64,000 nt of DNA from JAWXCB01 sp034440455 (lineage in GTDB: Bacteria; Bacteroidota; Bacteroidia; Chitinophagales; CAIOSU01), in contig JAWXCB010000031.1 of NCBI GenBank assembly GCA_034440455.1, positions 34,987-98,986 on the forward strand, in the 5' to 3' direction. The notes under the pieces are model-generated. The model worked only from the letters and a program-made list of their open reading frames with translations, ran no database searches and had not been told where the DNA came from. The translations under genes were made by a program, and so were the position numbers. This document shows positions 27,201-34,155 of the stretch, piece by piece. Each line of letters opens with the position of its first letter. The first letter of the stretch is position 1.

Positions 27201-28802
27201 TTCCGTCAATGCGCGTGAAAAAATCATGAAATCATCAAAAGCGCAATTCGCGTAAGCATCAGTTCCAAAAGCGCTGCGTCCGATATAATTATTGATGCGA
27301 GAAACGAGCCGTGGCGCTGAAATCGCTGCCGAGCCAGCCAGCGCACCGTTCAGGTAAATTTTTGCATTTGTGCCGTCATACTGTAACAGCACATGACTCC
27401 ATGCGTTCAGGGATGGTTTAGACGTTGATGCGATTGCATTGGCGGAACCCGTGCCGATGCGAATATCGCCATCCAGGTTTCCTGATGTGCCGTTGGTGAT
27501 GGCAAACACCACATTGTCACCGGGCGCACCGTTTGCAAAATCAATCACGCGGCTCCAATTGGCATAAGTAGTGGGATTAATCCACGCGCTTACGGCAAAT
27601 GCCCCGTTGAACCAAACTCCGGCTGGCAGCGTGACGTGTCCGTTGGTTCCGTTGAGTTGGATTGCGTTTACAGAATTTCCAAACCTGTCCGAAATATATG
27701 AAGTACCCCCGACCGCAGTTGCGTGATTGCCTGAACCGGATGAGTCAGCCGTGTTCGCGTCAAATTTCAGCCACTCCATTCTGTCGCGCGACAGCGTGGA
27801 AAATCCATCGCGTGGATTTTGAATTGTGAGCGTTGCGGAAGATGTTGTCCCAATTGCCTGCGGTTCTGAACTTACGATGCGCAGTTTGTAGCCTGTGCCG
27901 TTGGGAATGTTTGCAAGTAGCGTGGCGGAAATAGTTCCGCTTGTGGTTGATTGCAACGTGCCGATGGAAGTCGCGTTGGAAAAATCTCCATTGGCATCGC
28001 TGAGTTGCGCGGTAAACACATTCGTTGATTGAATATTTGCGCCAATCACTGTAAAAGGAATATTGAAGGACGCGCCTGCGCAAAAATCAGTCGAAGACAA
28101 ATTGCCGATGGAATAAGTAAGACTGAGGCTGCTGCTGAGAAAATTGATTTCGTCCTGTGTTAATACCCGATTATAAAACCGCACTTCATCAATGCTGCCG
28201 CGAAACCAAGAGTTATTGCTCGTGTTCACCACGTTGCCGCCTATTCGTGTATTCGTGGCATTCACACCAAGTGTATAGTTTCCATTCAATGTATTCACCA
28301 ATGCGCCATTCAGATAAATGTTCATTTGTGTTGCGCTTGTGGTGACGGCAAGATGTTGCCATACGCCCTCGCCCTGTGAAAGGTTTACATTCACGCTGGT
28401 GCTCAAAGGATGCCAGACAACTATCCTTGTTGCGCTCGTATAAAATCCTGTTTCCAGAATATTATCCTGCCCCACGAGGCTCATTCCATTGTTGAGCGAT
28501 GCGGGGTTAAACCAGAAGCTCATGCTGAACTCGGTTTTTCCATTCAGCAATGGCGTTCCAAAATCAAGCATTCCGTTTTCAATCGCGCCATTGAACAACA
28601 TGGCGTTGTTGGCTACACTCAACCTGTCCAGCGTTCCGTAAACTCCATTGACGGAAACAGTCGCGTGGTTATTGTTACCACTCAAGTCATTGCCGTTACT
28701 GTTCAGCGGCAGATGCGCCATGAGACTGTCGGTGAGATTGATTTGGGCGGCAGCGAAAATTGCATACGCAACGAGCGAAAGGGAAATGGAAAGTTTTTTC
28801 AT
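21258..28802 (-). CDS. Giant modular T9SS adhesin-like protein (LamG, CUB-like, Ig-like)
   Basis: A 2514-residue secreted protein. Its modules, in approximate order, are a signal peptide (1-19), LamG domain (20-225), Ig-like (230-330), second LamG (340-550), Ig/PKD-like (550-690), six CUB-like domains (702-1429) and nine Ig-like repeats of about 81 residues (1530-2260), each with an 'FCsG' and an 'NsCG' cysteine. Two 'TICAGASYPFNGQTLT'-type units and a type A T9SS sorting domain ('IEIFPNPASSVVSIQTN', ending SLKVVKP) follow. Likely role: a cell-surface or secreted adhesin or glycan-binding protein. It is monocistronic, with a repeat-rich 5' region. Confidence 0.92.
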   Translation of the reverse strand: MKKLSISLSLVAYAIFAAAQINLTDSLMAHLPLNSNGNDLSGNNNHATVSVNGVYGTLDRLSVANNAMLFNGAIENGMLDFGTPLLNGKTEFSMSFWFNPASLNNGMSLVGQDNILETGFYTSATRIVVWHPLSTSVNVNLSQGEGVWQHLAVTTSATQMNIYLNGALVNTLNGNYTLGVNATNTRIGGNVVNTSNNSWFRGSIDEVRFYNRVLTQDEINFLSSSLSLTYSIGNLSSTDFCAGASFNIPFTVIGANIQSTNVFTAQLSDANGDFSNATSIGTLQSTTSGTISATLLANIPNGTGYKLRIVSSEPQAIGTTSSATLTIQNPRDGFSTLSRDRMEWLKFDANTADSSGSGNHATAVGGTSYISDRFGNSVNAIQLNGTNGHVTLPAGVWFNGAFAVSAWINPTTYANWSRVIDFANGAPGDNVVFAITNGTSGNLDGDIRIGTGSANAIASTSKPSLNAWSHVLLQYDGTNAKIYLNGALAGSAAISAPRLVSRINNYIGRSAFGTDAYANCAFDDFMIFSRALTEDEIQTLANDGIIFANNTPCAGNFLQLSAPAIPNAAYSWSGPNGFSSNQRQNVIPNVTTANSGNYSLTITQSGCAAFSQTKNITINNASNQVIVSFSGLPAVTNLDAAENTLTGTPSGGYFTGNGMEVNVFNPFVAGLGTHIILYNVPHSSGCLTTIADTVIVYDSYNMQNGTVTACNGGFYDSGGRNASYSVNENFTQTFCSDNGEKLKFTFSWLSLGTGDTLWAYDGNTTSANLLGMYIPFSTPDVIWSSGTCITFRFKSNASAQTSGWIATFECSQNPEVAKTISLNAGINVTCDAVIRDPAGTGNYGYGNNTQTLKSRNGERLRLDFFEFNINFNNGGHWLNIYDGPNAAYPRIGSYNSCCAPPTIIESAGEYLTLVFDANNTSAGVGSRQGFGATVSCFGIPLTEYWMNDTLVTTCSGVFYDNGGPSADFIPNTYQKQTFCSDNGKRIKFNFNNNLSLFDSDDTLWVYDGGDTTDILLAYYIEGSNIEPLTAAGTCLTFRYKSNASTEHGWQGFITCSATPGAQDIINLSSGLRATCNAIVRDPAGTGNYGYGHNTQTLRSYYGSRLRLDFFQFNINFNNGGHWLNIYDGPSTAYPRIGSYNSCCAPPTIIESSGEYLTLVFDANNTSAGVGAREGFAATVSCFGSVLPVFTMHDTLISVCEGVFYDDNGPANNFSPNQNKTQTFCSANGQLLQFAFNNNESSFDSGDTLWVFDGADVSASPLAMYIEGSRIETLTSTGTCLTFKFVSNASTEPGWQGFLSCVNAPPAQVTYVMSSGTRNICTGKFLDPGSTGNYSVGSGETYIKTFTSYSGQQVRATRNSFSINGNNGGHWLDVYDGTSTAAPLIGSYNNFNFPPAAFQSTGSSLTFRFRATNTSAGSGSGFDFTISCFTGSPIDADWLSSPVCQNGAISVPFVLNDSVNANNVYTAQLSDSLGNFNNAVNIGTLASTDSVGTISATIPLNTPAGSGYRIRVNSSQPVQLGSASPNSILILRTPTQPGSISVNGSTNFCSGTGSAILSITNQTGINYRWILNDTITVGTNSNSFTATQSGVYKVDLSSACDTIISTASVTINSITSPVATTIAAGGPTSFCSSGSVQLSIPAQTGMNYQWKRGATNVGTNTNTSTASVAGDYTVVVSNTCGSVTSSNTISVSITGSSPTAPTISPNGATTFCSGGNVTLSIPTQAGATYQWKQGSANVGTNSESYTATQAGTYTVVVTNGCGSATSANSITVTVNFAPVAPTIATNGATTFCSGGSVELSVSVQSGMNYQWKNGANDVGTNSNTYTATQAGTYTVELSNSCGNATSSNSITVAISGSAPAAPTITANGATTFCSGNSVELSIPTQSGVTYQWKNGSNSVGTNSNTYTATLAGTYTVELTNNCGTTVSSNSITVTISGSAPTVPSITASGPTAICTGGSIELSVSSQTGGTYQWKEGANNVGTNSNTYTATQAGTYTIELTNSCGSATSSNSITVTITGGAPSAPTITANGATTFCAGNDVELSVPMETGATYQWKQGANNVGTNSNVFTATQAGAYTVVVSNGCGSANSVNSITVTISGSAPAIPTITANGPTAICTGGNVQLNISAQSGVTYQWKEGTTPIGANSNTFTATQAGIYTIELTNNCGTVASSNSITVTVTSGALATPTISANGATTICAGNSVELSVPAQSGADYQWKNGANNIGTNSNTFTVTQSGTYTIELSNGCGSVNSTNNITVVMNATSSAQISETICAGASYPFNGQTLTTSGQYNQTLANAVGCDSVITLTLTVRNPITSTLTVSNHCGTYDFNGQTLSQSGAYNTTRTSASGCDSVVTVNFTYNAAPALIITQNFMTLETSFGFADYQWYLNGVEIFGAIGPVHIPLQPGVYTVEVTGFNGCTGVSANFNFNTVNVRADIADTEIEIFPNPASSVVSIQTNFTGLLKVEVIATDGRKLFSAYFAREKQIDISEWAAGLYVFRLQNESGISKSLKVVKP
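22021..24211 (-). repeat. Nine tandem ~243-bp coding repeats (Ig-like array)
   Basis: Each unit encodes about 81 residues of the form G-A-T-T-F-C-S-G-x-S-V-E-L-S, then Y-Q-W-K-x-G-x-x-x-V-G-T-N-S, then A-G-T-Y-T-V-E-L-x-N-x-C-G. The middle units are most alike, which points to past unequal recombination. The array could vary in copy number. Confidence 0.85.
24515..26697 (-). repeat. Six CUB-like coding repeats in an A-B-A-B-A-B order
   Basis: Units of about 121 residues alternate between type A ('CxGxFYDxGG ... TQTFCSxNG ... GDTLWxxDG') and type B ('RDPAGTGNYGYG ... GGHWLNIYDG ... SYNSCCAPPTIIES'). Two of the three type B units are nearly identical in protein and DNA. Confidence 0.8.
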
Positions 28803-29091
28803 AATAATAAAAATTTAAGACTCACCCCTGCCTTCGTTGAAACTTCGGCAGGTAAACCCTCCCTTCTCCTTTGGAGAGGGGAGTCCGGGCATTATCATTT
28901 TTTCAGAACTGCCCGGAAGAAAGCGTTTTTATTAAATAATTTCTGCCGTAAAAATAGATGCCGCTATCCTGAGTTTATTTCACACTTTGCCAAAAAAAGG
29001 CAAGTTGACATTAACAGTTTGTTAAGTAAAGGGTAATCTCCTTTAGGAAGGAGGGAGATTTTGATTATTATTATGAACTCATAAATAGTTT
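28803..29091. other. Intergenic region between divergent genes
   Basis: 289 bp between the giant gene and the helical-repeat gene. It holds repeat family A copy 3 (28821-28889), a small 'TTGCC-A7-GGCAA' hairpin near 28987-29004, and an imperfect inverted repeat AATCTCC...GGAGGGAGATT at about 29033-29061. No small gene was recognised. Confidence 0.6.
28821..28889. repeat. Palindromic repeat, family A (copy 3), composite
   Basis: It begins CTCACCCC and ends GGGGAGTCCGGG, as in the other copies read on the opposite strand. Two hairpins are nested inside: CTGCCTTCG...CGGCAG (28828-28851) and CCCTTCTCC-TTT-GGAGAGGG. The first resembles the inverted repeats that flank the GIY-YIG frame at 51.5 kb. 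Confidence 0.75.
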
Positions 29092-30576
29092 ATGCCCTCT
29101 TCTTTTCACCTTCAACTGCAAAAATTTCCGAAAGAGAAACTTGATTCGTTGCGCAGCCATTTCCGTGATGCGCCCAAAGCGCTGAAGCTGCTACAGTTTC
29201 TAACGACACAACGCAGCGAAAAACTGAATATGTGCCATGCAGTGCAGCATGTTTATGGCGCAAAAGCCGGTGACAGGAATTACACGGTCTATGAAAACCG
29301 TTTTTACAAGCTGCGAAAAAAAATTGAAGACCACCTCCATGAGCAGGATGAGCCGCGAATGACAACATTGACCGCAGAGGAGAAAGCGCTGATGGAAGCA
29401 AAATCATTGATTGCAAACGGCAAATTTGCCGATGCGGAAAAAATGCTCGTTACCAGTGAAAAGAACTGCCGAAACAAAAACATTTTTGAAATCCTTCCTG
29501 AAACGATAGACCTGCTGATACAGGCGCGCCAATCGCTGAACAAGCTGGAAGGCAGCAAAGAACTGCACCAAGAATTTGCAGAAGCAATAACGCTGTATGC
29601 TGACATGATGGAAGCGAAGAACCTGACGCGACAGATTTACGAGGTGAATTTCAAACAAGGCATCAAAGCTGCGGAGCCGCTGTTCAGACGCATGGCGAAA
29701 CTTGACCGCCAGCACAAAAAATTCCCGCGTTTCAAACTGATCTACAATTTCGTGGCAGGGTATTACAAAGTGGGCGCGGGCGGAACCGAATACTTGGATA
29801 AAACCAATGTTACCAATCGCCACATTGGTGTTGCGAAAAAAATCATGCAGCGATATCCCGAAATGCCTGTAGTGCATTACACCGCAAACGGGCAGGTGAC
29901 ACAACGCTACCGCCTGATGGAGTTGCAGGCGATGTGTTATTACAACGCGCTTCGGTTTGCCGAAGCTGCCGATGAAATCTCGCAACTTTATGCGAGCGTC
30001 ATGCAGCCGCAATCGCCTATGAACAGGATGAAGAATGAAATCCTGTTTACCAACATCCTGCACATGCTGGTGGCGGCAAGCCGCTATAAAGAAGCGCTAA
30101 AGGTTGCGCAGGAATATTTGAAATTTCTCATCGAAAACAAAAGACACGAACAGTCAGGCAATGCATATGCGGAGATTGCAAACATCCACGTTTCGATGTT
30201 TCCGCAGCCATCGGGATATAATCCTTTGCTTCTGCTGAAGAAAGCGGATGAACACATAGCAGCTCTGAAAAAAACGAACAAAAATTATTTCAGCCGCCCG
30301 ATGATGGCAATGAAGGTAAAACTTCTGCTGACCTTGGAAAGATATAACGAGGCGGAAAAGTTGATTTCAGATTCAAAGCGCCAACTGCATGACGACCAGA
30401 ACTTTCTTCCCTCGCTATTAAAACTGATAGCGATTAAAAGAAATCAGGATGCCGGGATGTCGGATAAGCAACTGCGTGCGCTGAATATTTTGAGCAAGAG
30501 CAGGAAGTTAAGCGCCAATACTCCGGGGAGCTATTTGCACTGGAAATGGTTGGAGAAAATGATTGATCTATCCTAG
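29092..30576 (+). CDS. Helical-repeat (TPR-like) protein of unknown function
   Basis: A 494-residue cytosolic protein with no signal peptide and no recognised catalytic motif. The first about 95 residues are a charged helical segment ('EKLDSLRSHFRDAPKALKLLQFL', 'YTVYENRFYKLRKKIEDHL'). The rest consists of helix pairs rich in Ala/Leu/Tyr, such as 'RFAEAADEISQLYASVM' and 'RYKEALKVAQEYLKFLIEN', as in TPR scaffolds. The layout resembles the 472-residue protein at 49354, with weak sequence likeness in the N-terminal domain. Function unknown; a protein-interaction role is likely. Confidence 0.8.
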   Translation: MPSSFHLQLQKFPKEKLDSLRSHFRDAPKALKLLQFLTTQRSEKLNMCHAVQHVYGAKAGDRNYTVYENRFYKLRKKIEDHLHEQDEPRMTTLTAEEKALMEAKSLIANGKFADAEKMLVTSEKNCRNKNIFEILPETIDLLIQARQSLNKLEGSKELHQEFAEAITLYADMMEAKNLTRQIYEVNFKQGIKAAEPLFRRMAKLDRQHKKFPRFKLIYNFVAGYYKVGAGGTEYLDKTNVTNRHIGVAKKIMQRYPEMPVVHYTANGQVTQRYRLMELQAMCYYNALRFAEAADEISQLYASVMQPQSPMNRMKNEILFTNILHMLVAASRYKEALKVAQEYLKFLIENKRHEQSGNAYAEIANIHVSMFPQPSGYNPLLLLKKADEHIAALKKTNKNYFSRPMMAMKVKLLLTLERYNEAEKLISDSKRQLHDDQNFLPSLLKLIAIKRNQDAGMSDKQLRALNILSKSRKLSANTPGSYLHWKWLEKMIDLS

Positions 30577-30601
30577 AAAAGAATACTACCAGATTCAGCC
30601 G

Positions 30602-31315
30602 TCAGAAATTCGGCTTCAGCGGATGCTCCGTTTTGTAATATTCGCGAATCAATACGATAGTTTCATCCACCGTATCTACTAAGGAGATGAGTTGCAAATC
30701 TTCTTCGTGGATGTTGTGAAATTTTTTAAACATCGTGCCGCTCATCCATGCAAGCAGTCCTTCCCAATAATCTTTTCCGATGCAAATAATCGGGAAGCGG
30801 TCAATCTTACGCGTTTGAATCAGCGTGAGGCATTCAAAAAATTCATCCATCGTGCCAAAGCCTCCGGGAAACAAGACAAACGCCTGCGCATATTTCACAA
30901 ACATCACCTTGCGACTGAAAAAATATTTGAACGTAATCAACTTGTCAGGATCTATATATTCATTGTGCTCCTGCTCAAAGGGCAGGTCAATATTCAATCC
31001 GACAGACTTTCCTCCGTTTTCAAACGCGCCTTTGTTTGCGCCCTCCATGATACCGGGACCTCCACCAGTGATGATGCCATAACCTTCATCCGACAATTTT
31101 TTTGCAAGCTCCACCGACATCTCATAATACTTGTCGCCCGGCTGTGTACGCGCTGAGCCAAATACCGAAATGCATGGGCCTATCTTATTCATCTTCTCAA
31201 ATCCTTCCACAAATTCAGACATCACTTTGAAGATTTGCCACGATGATTGCGCCTTCAATTCGGTTGTCCAGCTTTTTTCGCGATGCTCTATTTGTGGTTT
31301 AGTATGTTTTACCAT
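30602..31315 (-). CDS. LOG family protein (nucleoside 5'-monophosphate phosphoribohydrolase)
   Basis: A 237-residue Rossmann-fold protein of the TIGR00730/LOG family. The signature 'LFPGGFGTMDEFFECLTLIQT' carries the PGGxGTxxE nucleotide-binding/catalytic motif, and 'VFGSARTQPGDKYYEMSVELA' and 'GIITGGGPGIMEGANKGAFENGG' are the other conserved blocks. Family members cleave purine riboside monophosphates (AMP, or cytokinin riboside phosphates in plants). The gene start overlaps the end of the upstream symporter gene by 17 bp, so they are probably co-transcribed. Confidence 0.92.
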   Translation of the reverse strand: MVKHTKPQIEHREKSWTTELKAQSSWQIFKVMSEFVEGFEKMNKIGPCISVFGSARTQPGDKYYEMSVELAKKLSDEGYGIITGGGPGIMEGANKGAFENGGKSVGLNIDLPFEQEHNEYIDPDKLITFKYFFSRKVMFVKYAQAFVLFPGGFGTMDEFFECLTLIQTRKIDRFPIICIGKDYWEGLLAWMSGTMFKKFHNIHEEDLQLISLVDTVDETIVLIREYYKTEHPLKPNF

Positions 31316-32780
31316 GATTTGAATTTTTGTGTGAGATAATCCATAATCCCATATACGTAAGGAATCCGTTTGCGATTAAAATTTCATTTCCGAAAACATA
31401 ACCGTTCATGTATTCTTTTGAATTTATGTCGAGCATATAACAGATAACTGGCGCTATGACGCAAACCAAAGGAACGAGTTGGTCGCGCACGGTGCGCTTT
31501 GTAAATAGCCCGAAGGAATATAATCCCAGCAGGGGTCCATACGTGTAGCCCGCCACTTTCAGCACGGTGTCAATAATCGCCTGGTCGTTTAATAATTTGA
31601 AAATCATAATCACCAGCAGCAGAATTGCGGCAAACGCGAGCATGATGCCATGACGCAGTTGCGTTTTCTTTTGCTCTGAAATTGTTGTGTCGGAATCAGC
31701 ATGAAGGAAATCAATGTAAAACGAAGTCGTGAGCGTGGTAAGCACGGAATCCGCGCTGGAAAATGTTGCCGCAGTTAGTCCGATGATGAAAAATAATCCT
31801 GCCACTGTTCCGAGATGCTGCAAGGCGAGCAGCGGAAATAAATCATCGGTCTTTTTTGGAATTTCGATTCCCCTTGAATTTGCATACGTGTAGAGCAACA
31901 CGCCCAGCGACAAGAAGAAAATATTTACAATCACCACCACGATGCTAAACCAGCGGATGTTTTTCTGTGCGTCTGCAAGCGTTTTGCAACTCAGGTTTTT
32001 CTGCATCATGTTTTGGTCAAGCCCCGTCATGGCAATGGCGATAAACATTCCTCCGAAAAATTGTTTTGGAAAAAACGATTTCAGCTGCCAATCCCAAAAG
32101 AATGTTTTTGATAATTCGCTTTGCTTCACTGTTGAAATCAAATCGGTTAATCCCAAGTCAAGCTGAGTTGCGATAAAACCGATGGAAAGAATTACTCCCG
32201 AAAGTAGCGCGAACGACTGAAACGTATCCGTCCACACGAGGGTTTTAATGCCGCCCTGATACGTGTATGCAAGCATCAGCACGATAATCAGCAGCACCGA
32301 AAGCCAAAACGGAATGCCGAAAAAATCAAATACAAAAATCTGCATCACGCCTGCCGCGAGATAGAGCCGCGCTGCTGCGCCTAACGTGCGCGAGAGGATA
32401 AAATAAAAGGAGCCTGTTTTTTCCGACCATGCCCCAAAACGCTGGCTGAGATAAGAATAAATGGAAGTGAGATTCAGGCGATAATATAGCGGCAATAGAA
32501 TTTCAGAAATCACGAGGTAGCCAAACAAATAGCCGAACACCAATTGCAAATAAGAAAAGTTGGACGCGCCTACCGAGCCGGGAACTGAAATGAACGTAAC
32601 GCCCGACAGTGAATCGCCAATCATGCCGAATGCCACTGCATACCACGGTGATTTTTTTTCACCGATAAAAAATCCTTTCGCTCCCGCGCCCTTGCCGGTG
32701 ATTCTTGAAATCAGCAGCAGGATAAGAAAATATCCTCCGAGAAAAAGGAAGATTTGGTAAGGAGAAAGATTGGGCTGCAG
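31299..32780 (-). CDS. Sodium:solute symporter (SSS family), non-ATG start
   Basis: Multi-pass transporter. From the GTG at 32636 the protein is 445 residues ('MAFGMIGDSLSGVTFISVPG'), but the family's first membrane helix and 'KGFFIGEKKSPWYAVAFGM' are encoded in the same frame upstream, to about 32780. An in-frame TGA lies at 32795-32793, and the 51 bases between contain no ATG, GTG or TTG; CTG at 32780 is the only near-cognate candidate at the right place, giving 493 residues. The substrate is unknown (sugar, vitamin, amino acid or sialic acid are possible). A frameshift or sequence error at the 5' end is the alternative. Confidence 0.8.
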   Translation of the reverse strand: MQPNLSPYQIFLFLGGYFLILLLISRITGKGAGAKGFFIGEKKSPWYAVAFGMIGDSLSGVTFISVPGSVGASNFSYLQLVFGYLFGYLVISEILLPLYYRLNLTSIYSYLSQRFGAWSEKTGSFYFILSRTLGAAARLYLAAGVMQIFVFDFFGIPFWLSVLLIIVLMLAYTYQGGIKTLVWTDTFQSFALLSGVILSIGFIATQLDLGLTDLISTVKQSELSKTFFWDWQLKSFFPKQFFGGMFIAIAMTGLDQNMMQKNLSCKTLADAQKNIRWFSIVVVIVNIFFLSLGVLLYTYANSRGIEIPKKTDDLFPLLALQHLGTVAGLFFIIGLTAATFSSADSVLTTLTTSFYIDFLHADSDTTISEQKKTQLRHGIMLAFAAILLLVIMIFKLLNDQAIIDTVLKVAGYTYGPLLGLYSFGLFTKRTVRDQLVPLVCVIAPVICYMLDINSKEYMNGYVFGNEILIANGFLTYMGLWIISHKNSNHGKTY

Positions 32781-32984
32781 GGGTAACTCTTTTCAGCAAA
32801 ATAAAAACTGATAGAAGAAAAGACAGAGGCAGTTATGAACTTTGTCTCATAGTAGTTGTCCTTAATTAAACAACTTATAGTGAGCGCATTAATTTTTAAC
32901 TTTCTCCTTAAATAAAAAGAAATTTTTTATTCTCCAACTGTATCCGCTAAGATGATGCATAAACTCTCCAAAATGCTTGAAATA

Positions 32985-33022
32985 AAAAAGGCACCCCAAG
33001 TATGGGATGCCTTTTCTTTTTT
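32985..33022. terminator. Rho-independent terminator
   Basis: The stem AAAAGGCACCCCA / TGGGATGCCTTTT has one mismatch and an AGTA loop, and a T-rich run follows on both strands. It lies 16 bp after the stop of the small gene at 33039 and works in its direction. Confidence 0.8.
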
Positions 33023-33038
33023 TAAGTGTGTTAAACGC

Positions 33039-33395
33039 TTAGTTCAAGATAACGCCTGCGCGCGCTGAAACCTTTGGAGTTGAACTCATGCCGGTTTCTG
33101 TCGGCTGCCCATCTTGAATGATGGTCACTTTCACTGCTTCGCCACGGTCGCTTGTAGCGGCTACGTAGGCGAAGTGCCCATTGGGAGCGGTGTACTTTGT
33201 ACTCCACCCGTTGTTCACGCCCACAATTTCCTGGCTTTCGCCTTTGTCATTGCGGAAATAAACATCGCACGAGGCGCAATCTACCTTGTATTCCACTTCG
33301 TGAGATACTTTTTCAGGTTCTGCAAATTTGAAACCTACAAAACCGGTCGCCCCGATCACCAATACAGCTAAAATCATAACAGTCTGCTTACTCAT
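33039..33395 (-). CDS. Small membrane-anchored or secreted protein, MmpS-like fold possible
   Basis: 118 residues. An N-terminal hydrophobic segment ('MILAVLVIGATGFVGF') is followed by a small beta-rich domain with a 'DCASCDVYFRN' cysteine pair and 'VKVTIIQDGQPTE'. The block order (xVEYKV..., polar strand, NGWSTKYTAP, VxxxVTIIxDG) recalls MmpS-type transport accessory domains, but this is a loose resemblance. It has an unusually strong Shine-Dalgarno (AGGAGG, 33409-33404, 8 nt before the ATG) and a clean terminator, so high expression is likely. Function unknown. Confidence 0.8.
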   Translation of the reverse strand: MSKQTVMILAVLVIGATGFVGFKFAEPEKVSHEVEYKVDCASCDVYFRNDKGESQEIVGVNNGWSTKYTAPNGHFAYVAATSDRGEAVKVTIIQDGQPTETGMSSTPKVSARAGVILN

Positions 33396-33403
33396 AGAAC
33401 ATT

Positions 33404-33409
33404 CCTCCT
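33404..33409 (-). promoter_or_regulatory. Strong Shine-Dalgarno sequence
   Basis: AGGAGG on the minus strand, 8 nt before the ATG at 33395. Near-perfect Shine-Dalgarno sites are rare in Bacteroidota, and few other genes in this window have one. Confidence 0.7.
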
Positions 33410-33572
33410 CTTTTTTTAATAGTTAAAAAATAAATAGTTAAATCAATCAGCCTCGCTGGTTTTGTACGGAGGAGGGAAAGGAAGGTTGCAGGCAGGAAAT
33501 AAATAAAAAGCAGGAATTGAAAATAATAATTGGTGACAATTCCACTGACCTGAATATTTCAGGCGGTGATAC

Positions 33573-33674
33573 TTATTTCAGGAACATCAGGATAACCTGT
33601 ATAAGGGCGGCAATGGCGAGAATAGCTACTATCCATTTGTAAACAGCAAGTTCGTCTTTGTGGGTCTTATCCAT
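33573..33674 (-). CDS. 33-residue single-pass membrane protein
   Basis: A short frame from ATG 33674 to TAA 33573, in an otherwise empty interval. The product starts with a charged segment, M-D-K-T-H-K-D-E-L-A-V-Y-K, then has about 19 hydrophobic residues (WIVAILAIAALIQVILMFL) and a final Lys. The charge pattern predicts a cytoplasmic N-terminus and one membrane helix. No family is recognised. It may be a regulatory microprotein, or chance; the clear amphipathic design favours a real gene. Confidence 0.55.
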   Translation of the reverse strand: MDKTHKDELAVYKWIVAILAIAALIQVILMFLK

Positions 33675-33708
33675 GCTTATTAATAAACGAAATGGAGTGG
33701 TGAAATGT

Positions 33709-33737
33709 TTTGGTAATTCAGATAAACCATAAATTAG
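33709..33737 (+). promoter_or_regulatory. Candidate promoter for the TPR-WD40-ligase operon
   Basis: TTTG at 33709-33712, a 17-bp spacer and TAAATTAG at 33730-33737, 19 bp before the ATG at 33757. The layout is identical to the site before the PhyH operon. Confidence 0.4.
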
Positions 33738-33756
33738 CGTTGAAAATTAATCTTTT

Positions 33757-34155
33757 ATGAAACATCCTCTTTTCCTTTTGCTGTTCCTGTGCTTCCAATT
33801 CTCCGCTTTTTCACAAAAAGCCTTGTATGATAAGGCGTTGCAAAAAATCGAACTGGAAAACTATGCGGGCGCGATTGCTGATTTGAGTAAAATAATTCAG
33901 ACCGACTCAACGAATGCCGAAGCAATTTTCAAAAGAGGCTATTGCCACGCAATGGAACGCGACCATAAAGCCGCGCTGATTGATTTCAACCGTGCAATTT
34001 TCATGAACGCCAATGAGAGCAACTGGTTTTCAGAGCGCGGCATTGCAAAGATGAACCTGCGCGACATGGAAGGCGCTTGCAGGGATTGGAAGATTGCCGC
34101 CAAGATGGGTTCTACTGGAGCAGAGGATTTAATCAGCGAATATTGCCCTGAATGA
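33757..34155 (+). CDS. Secreted tetratricopeptide repeat protein
   Basis: 132 residues with a signal peptide ('HPLFLLLFLCFQFSAFSQ') and about three TPR units: 'ALQKIELENYAGAIADLSKII', 'AEAIFKRGYCHAMERDHKAA' and 'WFSERGIAKMNLRDMEGACRD'. TPR proteins mediate protein contacts; this one probably acts in the periplasm. Its TGA overlaps the ATG of the next gene (34152), which is also exported, so the two may work together. Confidence 0.85.
   Translation: MKHPLFLLLFLCFQFSAFSQKALYDKALQKIELENYAGAIADLSKIIQTDSTNAEAIFKRGYCHAMERDHKAALIDFNRAIFMNANESNWFSERGIAKMNLRDMEGACRDWKIAAKMGSTGAEDLISEYCPE

Noticed and set aside
28410..29036. 208-residue plus-strand frame
   Set aside because: Antisense to the 5' end of the giant gene; no motif, no promoter, unusual composition.
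29033..29061. Hairpin before the helical-repeat gene as a terminator or riboswitch
   Set aside because: The stem is imperfect and lies between divergent promoters; no riboswitch core was recognised.
29404..30063. 219-residue minus-strand frame
   Set aside because: Antisense to the helical-repeat gene and rich in His/Phe/Arg, as expected for a shadow frame.
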